From the NCBI RefSeq assembly GCF_003589925.1, contig NZ_CP032382.1, positions 7,812,001 through 7,876,000 on the forward strand: 64,000 bases of DNA, in the 5' to 3' direction. Source of the DNA: Chryseolinea soli. GTDB lineage: Bacteria > Bacteroidota > Bacteroidia > Cytophagales > Cyclobacteriaceae. The notes under the pieces were generated by a model. That model was not told the origin of the DNA. It did no database searches and worked only from the letters and a program-made list of their open reading frames with translations. The translations under genes and the position numbers were made by a program. Position 1 is the stretch's first letter; the number at the start of each line of letters is the position of its first letter. Below are positions 6,860-15,585 of the stretch, piece after piece.

Positions 6860-8845
6860 CTAGAGTGTTGGAATCTTCAGCACGGAAAACGAACGCGGTG
6901 GCAGAACCGTCTTCACATCCTTGCCTTTCCACTTCAGGGGTTGTTCTTCGGGATGGATTTGTGTGGGGTGCTCCAGGTTATTCACTTCGTCGGGATTTCC
7001 TTTCAACACCGTCAAAGTCCCGGCTTGTGAAATTTTTCGTACGCCGGAGAGTTGAAGCGTAACGGTCTGTGGTTCGTCGCCTGCGTTCACCAGTTTGACT
7101 AAAATGGTCTTGGCGTTTACATCGGTCGCGGCCGATGCATAGAGTCCATTCTTGCCGGCCACGGTTTCTCCTTGTGCGGTCACCGGCAACACGTGCGTGC
7201 CTTTGTTGGTGGAGAAAAGTTTTTGGACATAATAGTTGGGTGTGCCATAGGCGTTGAGGTTGTCGAACCAGATCAGGTCGGGCGTCCATTGCCAGGCTTC
7301 CACGTGGGCGAACAGCGGCGCATACGAAGCCATGTGCACGAGGTCGGCGTTGCGTTCGAGGCCGGTCATGAAGGCCGCTTCGGATAGGGCGCAGCGCCAG
7401 TTGTTTTCATTTTTCGGGCTCACAGTCGCGACACTTTGTGCGGCATATTCGCCGGCAAATATTTTTGGTCCCTTGCGGTCGTAGGCATCATAGCGGTTGG
7501 CGTTTTTCAAAAACCATTCGGGACTGCTGTAGTAATGCTCGTCTACGAGGTCTGCTTTCAGATCTCTCAATTCCTTTGAGGCATAGTCGAAAAGTTCACC
7601 GGAAGGTGCAGGGCCGGCGGCGGAAACAATTTGAATGTCGGGGTACTTGGCTTTGATGATCGCCGAGAACACGGCGTAGCGCTCGATATACTGCGGACCC
7701 CACTGTTCATTGCCCACCCCAATGTATTTCAGGTGGAACGGCGCTTCGTGCCCCATGGTCTTGCGCAGTTTTCCCCACGGCGAATCGGGGCTTCCATTGG
7801 CAAACTCGATCAGGTCGAGAGCATCTTGCACATAGGTATCCAGTTGGTTGATGGGCACGACTTCGGCGGAGTTGAATTGGCACGCCATGCCGCAGTTGAG
7901 AATGGGCAAAGGTTCGGCACCCACATCTTCGGCCAATTGAAAATATTCAAAGAAGCCGAGGCCGAACGTTTGAAAGTAGTCGGGCGCAGGACGGTGCGTG
8001 AATTCTGTATTCCAGCGGTTCACGATCATTTCGCGTTGCTCGATATCGCCTACCGTCTTTTTCCATTGGTAGCGCGTGGTCAGCTCGCGGCCTTCCACGA
8101 TGCAGCCGCCGGGGAATCGGATGAAGCCGGGCTTCATGTCGGCCAGCAACTGCACAAGGTCTTTGCGCAAACCACCCGGGCGATTTTTCCAGGTGTCGGT
8201 TGGAAACAAGGAGACCATGTCGATGTCGACGACGCCTTTGCCTTCGAACCAGATGTTCAGCAGCGCTTTGGGTTCTGTTTCAGAAGCCACGATCGTTGCT
8301 GTGTATTTCTTCCATTCGCCACCGGCTGGGCTAATACTGGTCGTCCCCAAAATTTTGCCACTGGCATCCACGAGTTCCACCCGCAACGCGGGGCTTCCCT
8401 GCTGTTGACGGGCCTGCACCGAAAATGTGTAGGTCGCACCTTTCTTTATGCCCATGCCGCGAAAGCCTTCGTTGGTGAGGCCATAGCCTTTGTCGGCCAG
8501 AACGTTTACGCGGGCGATCCGCGGGTTGGTGTCGCCGCCTTCATGCAGGATGAGCACGCTCCCGGCGTTGGTGGCAATGGCGAACTTGTTGCTATTTTGC
8601 TCCTTCCATCCCATCAGCGGCTGGGCGAATTCAAACGAGCGGTTCTTCACCAGTTCGGCATAGAGTCCGCCATCGGCCGCAAAATTGATGTCTTCGAAAA
8701 ATATTCCCCACATGGTGGGCTCAATTTTCGAGAGTGGTTGATCGACTTTTACATTCAGTACCGTCTGTGCTTGCAGGGATAAAAATGAAAAGCCTGATAA
8801 AAACAGAAATGCCGATAGCCGGAGGAGCGCCTGGGATCGTCTCAT
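6860..8845 (-). CDS. Secreted alpha-L-arabinofuranosidase, GH51
   Basis: Releases terminal L-arabinofuranose from arabinan, arabinoxylan or their oligosaccharides. Residues 1-27 are a signal peptide ending at LQAQ. The GH51 start EPTMWGIFFEDINFAADGGL is at 42-61. An inserted carbohydrate-binding-like beta-sandwich (about 85-215) separates it from the catalytic barrel. KPGFIRFPGGCIVEG is at 238-252. The acid/base Glu380 is in GVGNEQWG and the nucleophile Glu466 in IFAGEYAA, both as expected for a retaining clan GH-A enzyme. The C-terminal GH51 beta-domain follows. At 661 residues it fits secreted GH51 enzymes of Bacteroidota. Its product would feed the araB/araD operon at the left edge. A palindrome in its upstream region resembles the one before araB. 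Confidence 0.95.
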   Translation of the reverse strand: MRRSQALLRLSAFLFLSGFSFLSLQAQTVLNVKVDQPLSKIEPTMWGIFFEDINFAADGGLYAELVKNRSFEFAQPLMGWKEQNSNKFAIATNAGSVLILHEGGDTNPRIARVNVLADKGYGLTNEGFRGMGIKKGATYTFSVQARQQQGSPALRVELVDASGKILGTTSISPAGGEWKKYTATIVASETEPKALLNIWFEGKGVVDIDMVSLFPTDTWKNRPGGLRKDLVQLLADMKPGFIRFPGGCIVEGRELTTRYQWKKTVGDIEQREMIVNRWNTEFTHRPAPDYFQTFGLGFFEYFQLAEDVGAEPLPILNCGMACQFNSAEVVPINQLDTYVQDALDLIEFANGSPDSPWGKLRKTMGHEAPFHLKYIGVGNEQWGPQYIERYAVFSAIIKAKYPDIQIVSAAGPAPSGELFDYASKELRDLKADLVDEHYYSSPEWFLKNANRYDAYDRKGPKIFAGEYAAQSVATVSPKNENNWRCALSEAAFMTGLERNADLVHMASYAPLFAHVEAWQWTPDLIWFDNLNAYGTPNYYVQKLFSTNKGTHVLPVTAQGETVAGKNGLYASAATDVNAKTILVKLVNAGDEPQTVTLQLSGVRKISQAGTLTVLKGNPDEVNNLEHPTQIHPEEQPLKWKGKDVKTVLPPRSFSVLKIPTL

Positions 8846-8896
8846 ATCATTTTTTTTTAGCGTATGAATCTTTTGAATACGATCTCGAATTTAAAA

Positions 8897-8916
8897 ATAC
8901 ATTTGATAAAATGTAT
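8897..8916. promoter_or_regulatory. Candidate operator upstream of the GH51 gene
   Basis: Perfect 8-base arms ATACATTT and AAATGTAT around GATA, 52 bases before the GH51 ATG on the minus strand. TTTACACTTAT directly beside it (8919-8929) is also found, on the opposite strand, within the araB upstream palindrome. The likeness supports shared control of arabinose release and catabolism, as an inference. Confidence 0.45.
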
Positions 8917-8997
8917 CATTTACACTTATTTATTTACAAATGTTCAGGATAGGGTGTCAATGGAGCGTGTTGGCTCGGAACTCATGTTGAATCGCCT

Positions 8998-9118
8998 CAC
9001 CTTCGCTAAAGCTTCGGCGAGCAAAGAAAAGGCCCTCCTACGCTAAAGCTTCGGCGGGCAAGCAAAAGTTTCTTTCTGCGTTGACTTTGCTTGCCCGCCG
9101 AGATTTAGCATAGGAAGG
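8998..9118. repeat. Cluster of REP-like repeats with an inverted copy
   Basis: Two direct copies (8998-9025 and 9021-9063) share CGCTAAAGCTTCGGCG. An inverted copy at 9089-9118 (GCTTGCCCGCCGAGATTTAG and on) can pair with 9036-9063 to give a long imperfect hairpin with a loop of about 25 bases. The family also occurs at 2779-2820. It lies in the 367-base gap between the GH51 gene and the next gene; apart from the GH51 promoter region nothing else is seen there. Confidence 0.65.
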
Positions 9119-9212
9119 TGAAAATTGAAGAATAGAACATGGACATTCGGGTGATCGCCTCGCCGTCACCGGTATCAACATCCATAAGAAAGAGTTGGAA
9201 ACTTCAGCCGGG

Positions 9213-9683
9213 CTAGATCACGGCTTGTTGCTCGGCATACACTTCATCGCGAAGTGCTTTGTAGTGATTTTCGAAGGCGATCACTTTCTTCAACACGGCT
9301 TTGAATTGAATTTCTTTTTGAAGCAATGCGTGGATATGGGCCAGGAAAGTATTCAACGTGTCAAGTTGTGCGGCTTCAAGATCGATCTCGAAAGATCTTT
9401 CATCGCGGTTAAACACAAACTTCAGCTCCTTGGAGCGGTTGAATTCTATCAACCCCTTGATCAAAATAAAGTGGGCGGCAAACGCTTCTTTCACCTGAAA
9501 GGCCAGGCTCACCCGGTCGTTGTACCCAAAGGCGGTCGAGGGAATATAAAAACCATTCTCTTCGAAAACGAAATTCAGGTTTGTTGAAACGGCTTCAACA
9601 CGTTTAGCAGGAGCAAAAGAAACTTCTGCTGTGGAGATATACAAAGATTGTTCGGATGACAATACCGATGCGGTCTGTGACAT
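9213..9683 (-). CDS. Hypothetical protein, 156 residues
   Basis: Not recognised. The start chosen is ATG 9683 (MSQTASVLSSEQ); the frame is open upstream to 9761, but that part is Leu- and Pro-rich and looks like noise. The product has no signal peptide and no membrane helix. It appears to be a beta-rich N-terminal half (LYISTAEVSFAP, LNFVFEENGFYIPS, VSLAFQVKEAF) followed by alternating charged and hydrophobic helices (LDTLNTFLAHIHALLQKEI, then AVLKKVIAFENHYKALRDEV). It is probably cytosolic. Neighbours give no clue: repeats lie downstream and a 393-base gap upstream. Confidence 0.6.
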   Translation of the reverse strand: MSQTASVLSSEQSLYISTAEVSFAPAKRVEAVSTNLNFVFEENGFYIPSTAFGYNDRVSLAFQVKEAFAAHFILIKGLIEFNRSKELKFVFNRDERSFEIDLEAAQLDTLNTFLAHIHALLQKEIQFKAVLKKVIAFENHYKALRDEVYAEQQAVI

Positions 9684-10076
9684 GGTCGTAAGATTTTTTT
9701 GTTGTTGTGAATCGATTGAATAAAGCGGAGGTGGACTGGCCGTCAACAACAGCAACAACACGTTTGTGAGAGGAAGGAGAGATTTTGAATGTTTTTCATG
9801 GCTTTTGTACTTATTTATATTCCCTAATCATTTAGGCAGAATTTAGCACCTTTTCCCCGGTGATGAGGCGAGGTTGCAATAGGTTCAACGAGTCTGCTCT
9901 CTCCCCTATTCTTTATAAATATGAAACAAATGTAGGCTATAAATCTATTAAGTCAATAGAGTTTGTGGAATTATTTAAAAATTATTTTTCCGCGTCCCAA
10001 AAGGGCTATTTATCAGTATGTTACAAAAACGAACGCGCTTTAAAAACCTGGAAAGCAGTCGACTTTTTTGTTGGGC
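9684..10076. other. Intergenic region of 393 bases
   Basis: AT-rich, with several short open frames that have no coding character. It must hold the promoter for the minus-strand hypothetical gene ending at 9213. No RNA gene, repeat or strong hairpin was seen. Confidence 0.5.
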
Positions 10077-11633
10077 TTACGATTTTGAGGGCTTCGCTTC
10101 CTTCGCGGTCTTTGGCTTTTTCTTGATGGGGAACTCAAATCCAAAACGCACATTCAGCACATCGGCATAGGGACTTTTGTGATGGGGATCGAAAAGGCGC
10201 ACCATGATCAAGGCTGTGCCCTTCACATTTTTGATGAAGCGATATTCCTTCTTCATCCCCGTGAACACACCCCACACCCACTCGCGGCTGCCCGCATCGG
10301 GAATGGCAACGCGTGTCAGGGGCGGCACAAAGGTGTTCATGGTCTCCACTTCGAGGCGGGGAGAAAATCCTTTCCAGAGTTTGAACTCGCCATAGACGCG
10401 CGGACCATATACGCGGGCGGAGTGATCGAAGTAATTTCGTTTGGTGTTGTAGGCAACCCGTTGGTTCCACCCCGCGCCGGCCGTGATACGACCGGTGAAG
10501 CGGTAGCCTGCATACGGATTGAAATCTACCATCAAGTCCTCACCCTTCTTTTGCATTTGCATGGCAATGCCGGGGAGCACGCGCTCATACCAGGGTTTGC
10601 CACGCATTTCGTTCGGGCGCTTTTTGGGAATGTCGCTGAGGCTGTTCAGGCTGCCGTATTTCTGTTTGTATTTGGACACCATATCCATGGCCTCCTGGAG
10701 TTGCTTCTCCTTGCCGGCGAAATGGTTCACGGCTACCTGTTTCACTTTGGTAACGGCCTCTTCTTTCATGGCGTCGGGGTCGCCGGCCTTGCCTGCCATA
10801 TCTTTGTATTGGTCGAGTGCCTTCGTTTGTCCTTCGAGATCTTTTATACCCGACAGCTCTGCGGCCTTTGTCTCGGCGGTCTTCGACAATTCCGCGGTGT
10901 TGCTCAAGTCGCCGCCGGCCACAGCCTTTACTTCCTTCAATTGGGTAGCATACTCACCGGCCTGGCCAGTCACCTTCGACACTTCACCCATTTGGCTCGT
11001 CACGTTCTGCAACTCGCCCACTTTGGCGGCGTCTTGGATGCTTCCCAGTCCTCCGGTTTGAGGAAGGTCCACGCCGCTGATCTTGTTCAGTCCATCGATC
11101 TTGCCCAGCGAGGTGCCCCCCACAGCAGGCAGGCCAAGTTCAGAACCAGGAATTTGAAAACCATCTACCTTCCCGGTCACCGCCGACACTTTGCCTTTCA
11201 GTTCGGGTGGGAGATCGAGTTGCTTGAGCTTGCCGGTGGTCTTTCCTTTTAAGGCATTCAATTTTTCGTTGAAGCCGGCTACGGTCTTTTCGCGCAGTTG
11301 GTTTACGCTATCCAGCGCATGGGTTACTTTGCCCGTGGGGAGATTCAGTGTGGTGAGACTATCCAGCCGGTGTTGCAATTTGTTCTGTACAGAATCCAGC
11401 TTGCTGATGGGGCGTTGATAAATGCCTTTCAAACTGTCGGCACCGTGATAGAATGACGATTGTATGGAATCTACTTTATGATGGGATTTTTGAAGCAGTG
11501 TGTCTTTGGGAAGAAACTCCCGGAGGCTGTCGGTGGAGGGAATGCGGTTTAGCAAACTGTCTACGGACGCTTGCTGTCCATACCCAACCGTTAGTCCCAG
11601 GCAGGTAAAGATTAAAATAATGCACAACCTCAT
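10077..11633 (-). CDS. Secreted protein: coiled-coil region plus C-terminal outer-membrane barrel-like domain
   Basis: 518 residues, function unknown. A signal peptide covers 1-19 (MRLCIILIFTCLGLTVGYG). Residues 20-340 are polar and repetitive, with many D-S-L and D-S-V/I motifs spaced as in coiled coils (VDSLLNRIPSTDSLREFL, KLDSVQNKLQHRLDSLTTL) and later K/A/E-rich helices. The last 170 residues change character to short amphipathic strands (AGYRFTGRITAGAGWNQRVAY, ARVYGPRVYGEFKLWKGF, VLNVRFGFEFPI), suggesting a small outer-membrane beta-barrel, followed by a basic tail. A periplasm-spanning stalk attached to a barrel is one reading. It is monocistronic here. Confidence 0.7.
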   Translation of the reverse strand: MRLCIILIFTCLGLTVGYGQQASVDSLLNRIPSTDSLREFLPKDTLLQKSHHKVDSIQSSFYHGADSLKGIYQRPISKLDSVQNKLQHRLDSLTTLNLPTGKVTHALDSVNQLREKTVAGFNEKLNALKGKTTGKLKQLDLPPELKGKVSAVTGKVDGFQIPGSELGLPAVGGTSLGKIDGLNKISGVDLPQTGGLGSIQDAAKVGELQNVTSQMGEVSKVTGQAGEYATQLKEVKAVAGGDLSNTAELSKTAETKAAELSGIKDLEGQTKALDQYKDMAGKAGDPDAMKEEAVTKVKQVAVNHFAGKEKQLQEAMDMVSKYKQKYGSLNSLSDIPKKRPNEMRGKPWYERVLPGIAMQMQKKGEDLMVDFNPYAGYRFTGRITAGAGWNQRVAYNTKRNYFDHSARVYGPRVYGEFKLWKGFSPRLEVETMNTFVPPLTRVAIPDAGSREWVWGVFTGMKKEYRFIKNVKGTALIMVRLFDPHHKSPYADVLNVRFGFEFPIKKKPKTAKEAKPSKS

Positions 11634-11811
11634 CGGAAATAAAATAATTCGAAAAATCAGGAATTTTAGGGAGGATTCCTAAGTGAAAATGGGGTGAAAT
11701 CATACTTGTATTCGCGACCGTTAGAAAACTGTTTAAACAGGGTTTTCACTTTGGTTGTCGCTGGAAAATGAATGGAAATGGCTGCCCTTTATTGATATGG
11801 CTCGAAGGAAT

Positions 11812-11866
11812 GCTTGTTGGTGGGACACCAACAAGCGGGTGTTACCCCTTCTTTTGGGAGAACACC
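11812..11866 (-). terminator. Two adjacent hairpins 3' of the PIG-L gene
   Basis: GCTTGTTGGTG and CACCAACAAGC form a perfect 11-base stem with a 3-base loop (11812-11836). Immediately next, GGTGTT and AACACC (11838-11866) pair with an inner CCC/GGG. Neither is followed by a U-run on the minus strand, so they may stabilise the 3' end rather than terminate transcription. Confidence 0.4.
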
Positions 11867-11889
11867 AAAATGATGGGACTGCGGGCCGG

Positions 11890-12783
11890 CTAGGGCATTT
11901 TGATCATGGGAAATAGGCGGCGTATTTCTTCGGGGGTTGGTTGGGTGCCGTATTCGCATATTTCGAATGATTCGGCGTGTTGGGCGGCTTGGGCTTTTTC
12001 TTTTCCGTAGCCGGTCTCCAGGGTTTTGCGCGCTTCGGGGGTTATTTTCCGGGTGTAGCGTGTGGCCAGCCATTTGATTCGTCCGGGCCCTTCGGCGGGT
12101 ACTTCGGTGGCGTAGTTGCCAATCCAGGGAAGCCATTCGTATACCTGGGATCTATGGGCATCGAGGGCGTTTACTTTTTTGTCGAACACCGCGGTGATGT
12201 CCACAGAGATGTCGGGGCGGAAGGGATTGGGGCGTTGGAAGTAATCTTCAAAATAGAGGAACACGGGGTTCTTGCGCAGCGCCGGTACATCAGAGGCTAC
12301 GTTGGGCACGCCTACCATGAAAGCGGCGTCTTGCACCAACACACCCGTGTAGCGATGGTCGGGGTGATAGTCGTTCGGACGGGGACTGATCACTACATCA
12401 GCGTTCCACTCGCGGATCTCGCGGATGATCTCTAGTCGCACGTTCAGCGTGGGCAACAGCTCGCCGTCGTGGTTGGGCAGTATGTGATAGGCCGCGATCC
12501 CCAATCGACGGGCCGACTCTTGTGCTTCTTCGTAGCGGCGTTTCGCCAGCGGGCCGCCACCGGTCGTTTGATGACCAGCATCGCCGTTGGTCACGGCCAC
12601 AAATTTCACGGCATAACCCATCGCAGCAAAGAGCGCTGCGGTGCCACCACCCTTGATATCACAATCGTCGGGGTGCGCACCAATCATGACGATTCTTATA
12701 GGTTGCGGGGTCTGTGCGAAACCGGTGATGGTGATCAGTAGGAACACCGGTACGATGAGGAAGTTAAGTCTGTGACGTTTCAT
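11890..12783 (-). CDS. Secreted PIG-L/LmbE family deacetylase
   Basis: Zn-dependent amidohydrolase of the LmbE-like fold, which removes acetyl groups from N-acetylglucosamine-type substrates in characterised members. The start ATG 12783 is preferred over ATG 12801 because it puts the basic n-region directly before the hydrophobic core (MKRHRLNFLIVPVFLLITIT) with cleavage near GFAQ. Metal ligands are visible as AHPDD (His37, Asp40) and HPDH (His140, His143). GGGTAALFAAMG after the first motif is typical. At 297 residues it is the usual size. The signal peptide indicates periplasmic or surface action on a glycan, but the substrate cannot be told from context. Confidence 0.9.
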   Translation of the reverse strand: MKRHRLNFLIVPVFLLITITGFAQTPQPIRIVMIGAHPDDCDIKGGGTAALFAAMGYAVKFVAVTNGDAGHQTTGGGPLAKRRYEEAQESARRLGIAAYHILPNHDGELLPTLNVRLEIIREIREWNADVVISPRPNDYHPDHRYTGVLVQDAAFMVGVPNVASDVPALRKNPVFLYFEDYFQRPNPFRPDISVDITAVFDKKVNALDAHRSQVYEWLPWIGNYATEVPAEGPGRIKWLATRYTRKITPEARKTLETGYGKEKAQAAQHAESFEICEYGTQPTPEEIRRLFPMIKMP

Positions 12784-13067
12784 ACGGAAGGGGGTTATCA
12801 ATACCTGTTCGTAAGTAATGTTACAAAAGAATTGCCTCGTATCCTTCGGTGCTGTGCCTTATTTTATGTTCGGTCTGGAAAACCTTCGAACGCACTTTTT
12901 ACCACACGGCCTATCCAGGCATAAGGTTGTTCCGCGCCCTGTGCGAAAGATACCCGTCGCGACGTTGTGGTTGACAGAACGGATGTGTACCTGCTAATTC
13001 GCTATCTTTACTTAACAGGTCATTGCACCTGAAAAGAGGAATATTTTTCAGACCAATCCGAACCTCC

Positions 13068-15497
13068 ATGATCCGATTTTACATCACCCTGGCGTATCGC
13101 AATCTGCGCAAGCATATGGGATACTCATTCATTACGATTTTTGGGTTTGCCCTGGGTATTGCCGGATGTCTCATGATCTGGAAATACGTTGCGTTCGAGC
13201 TCAGCTATGACCGGTTCCACAAACATGCCGACAACATCTACCGGACGACGTTCACAGAATATGGAAAAAATCAAAAAGACGATTGGTTTGCAACATTCGG
13301 TTATGGATTGGGGCCCGCTCTCCTGAACGAAATACCGGAGGTAGAAAATTATGTGCGCATCCATCCGCTGTATGGAAGCGCTGCGTTGATCAACTTTAAA
13401 ACTCCGTCGGGTGAGTCGGCGCTCTTCCAGGAGAAGAGCGCCTATTTTGTGGACTCTTCCTTTCTGGACGTATTCACCTATGACGTGCTGCTGGGCGACG
13501 CATCCCACGCGCTGGACAACCCCTCTTCCATGGTGATTACCGAATCTCTCGCCGCGCGTTATTTTGGCAAACAAACAAACCCCGTTGGGCAAACGGTGCA
13601 TGTTCGCATGAAAGATTGGGGTGACGGCGATTTTGTCGTGACCGCTGTCATAAAAGACGTGCCCCAAAATTCGCAACTGCAGTTCAACATGCTGCTTTCC
13701 ATGCATAACCTATTGCAAATAGAATACTACAGAGACCCCAGCGCCGCATGGACTGCTACGGATTTCGTTACGTATGTAAAATTGACAGACAACACGGATG
13801 TGAAATCCCTGGAAGCCAAAACAAAACGCTTCATGGACAAGCATACGGGCACAGAACCGCTGGGCGTGACACTCTCCTACCAGCCGCTTGTCGATGTGAA
13901 TTTTTCACCCGACCTGAATCAAGCCCATGGCCACTTGAACACGCTCTATTTTTTTCTGCTGATATCACTCTTCATTCTTTTCATTGCCTGGATCAACTAC
14001 GTCAATCTCTCCACGGCCCGCGCCACCGAAAGAGCGAAGGAAGTAGGCATCAAAAAAGCCATGGGTGTGTTAAAAAGTCAACTGGTCACCCAGTTCATGT
14101 TCGAATCCTTGCTCATCAATTTCATCAGCGTCGCACTGGCGCTAGGTTTGGCGGTGCTCCTGCTACCCGTGTTGAGCACGATCGTGGGCAAGGACATTTC
14201 GTTCGATTTCACTCGCCCGTCGCTGTGGGTCATGCTTTTTGGATTGTTCTTCTTTGGGTCTTTTATCTCTGGCGTCTATCCCGCGTTTATGCTGTCGTCG
14301 TTTAGGATCACGGACGTGCTAAAGGGTAAAACAACAAAACCCGGACGAAGCTTGTCCTTGCGTCAGGCCCTGGTCGTCTTTCAATTTACGGCCTCGCTTC
14401 TTTTGATCGCCGGAACCTTTATCATCTACCGCCAGATGAACTTCATGTTAACACGCGACAAGGGATTGAACATGGATCAGATGTTGATCGTGAACGGGCC
14501 TCAGATCTGTTGCGACGAAGCAAGCGATCAGCGAATGCTCTCCTTTAAAAATGAACTGCTGAAAATTGCCGCTATAAAAAGCGTCACCTCTTCCGGGGCC
14601 GTACCGGGAGGAGGATTTAGCTTTACCACGGGCATGGTTGTCGTGGGAAAGGAACACGAAAAAGAAGTTCGTGAGGCGATCCATGTGATTTGGGTCGACA
14701 CTGACTTTATCCAGACCTATGGCATGCAAGTGATCGCCGGTAGACCCTGGAATCCCGATGCCGTTTCCGATCTGAGCGCTGTGTTTATAAACGAAGCTGT
14801 CCTCGATCGTTTCGGATTGGGCACTGCCGAACAAGCCCTTCACGAAAAGCTGGTCCTTGGAGACGGTCCTCCATTTTCCATTCAGGGTGTTATCAAAAAT
14901 TTTCATTGGAATTCGCTCAAAACCGGATACGTGCCCATCCTCTTCCGGCCCCAGCAAGCCAACTACAATTTGTTCTCCATACAACTGCATGCAAACCCAC
15001 ACGAGGCCATCGCGCAAGTGCAAAGCATTTATCAGGATTACTTCCCTGGAAATCCGTTTGAATATTATTTTCTAGACGATTTTTTCAACCAACAATACAA
15101 GGACGAAAAGCAGTTTGAAAGTATCTTCATCTTGTTTTCAATACTCGCCGTGAGCATAGCTTGTCTGGGCTTGTGGGGGCTGGCGTCGTTTACCATGGCA
15201 CAACGGTCGAAAGAGATCAGCATCCGAAAAGTATTGGGGGCCACCGTCGCCAGCATTCTGTCATTGCTGTCCGGTCAGTTTGTCAAGCTCCTTTTCATCG
15301 CCAGTTTGATCGCGCTACCCATCGTCTGGTACGGAGCCACTGAATGGATCGATCATTTCGCGTTCAAGATCGGTTTGACGTTTGATTTGTTCTTTGTACC
15401 CTTCCTGGTTTTATCAATCGTTGCCCTTGGCACGGTGAGCTTTCAAATCGTGCGCGGAGCAAATACCAATCCGGCGAATGTGCTCCGGTCAGAATAG
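13068..15497 (+). CDS. ABC transporter permease, FtsX/MacB type
   Basis: The start ATG 13068 gives the standard opening MIRFYITLAYRNLRKHMGYS; the in-frame ATG at 13023 would add an unlikely 15-residue leader. The 809-residue protein has the duplicated plan of this Bacteroidota family: a first helix (ITIFGFALGIAGCLMIWKYV), a MacB periplasmic domain, an FtsX core with NYVNLSTARATERAKEVGIK, a second periplasmic domain, and a last FtsX core with MAQRSKEISIRKVLGA and the terminal NPANVLRSE. Unlike the 4204-6813 permease it has no prefix domain and no PadR gene. No ATPase is adjacent. Role unknown; possibly export of, or resistance to, a membrane-active compound. Confidence 0.9.
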   Translation: MIRFYITLAYRNLRKHMGYSFITIFGFALGIAGCLMIWKYVAFELSYDRFHKHADNIYRTTFTEYGKNQKDDWFATFGYGLGPALLNEIPEVENYVRIHPLYGSAALINFKTPSGESALFQEKSAYFVDSSFLDVFTYDVLLGDASHALDNPSSMVITESLAARYFGKQTNPVGQTVHVRMKDWGDGDFVVTAVIKDVPQNSQLQFNMLLSMHNLLQIEYYRDPSAAWTATDFVTYVKLTDNTDVKSLEAKTKRFMDKHTGTEPLGVTLSYQPLVDVNFSPDLNQAHGHLNTLYFFLLISLFILFIAWINYVNLSTARATERAKEVGIKKAMGVLKSQLVTQFMFESLLINFISVALALGLAVLLLPVLSTIVGKDISFDFTRPSLWVMLFGLFFFGSFISGVYPAFMLSSFRITDVLKGKTTKPGRSLSLRQALVVFQFTASLLLIAGTFIIYRQMNFMLTRDKGLNMDQMLIVNGPQICCDEASDQRMLSFKNELLKIAAIKSVTSSGAVPGGGFSFTTGMVVVGKEHEKEVREAIHVIWVDTDFIQTYGMQVIAGRPWNPDAVSDLSAVFINEAVLDRFGLGTAEQALHEKLVLGDGPPFSIQGVIKNFHWNSLKTGYVPILFRPQQANYNLFSIQLHANPHEAIAQVQSIYQDYFPGNPFEYYFLDDFFNQQYKDEKQFESIFILFSILAVSIACLGLWGLASFTMAQRSKEISIRKVLGATVASILSLLSGQFVKLLFIASLIALPIVWYGATEWIDHFAFKIGLTFDLFFVPFLVLSIVALGTVSFQIVRGANTNPANVLRSE

Positions 15498-15585
15498 ACA
15501 AGGATTTTATTGCCATCCTTTTCAAGAAAATATTCAATCGGCTATAAGAGTAAAGTAAAGCATTCACGAGTCAAACATTCACCAC

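Noticed and set aside
1..8845. Complete polysaccharide utilisation locus for arabinan
   Set aside because: No SusC/SusD pair and no hybrid two-component regulator are visible; only scattered arabinose genes can be supported.
9860..10126. 88-codon plus-strand frame in the intergenic region
   Set aside because: AT-rich, no domain, and it runs into the 3' end of a convincing minus-strand gene.
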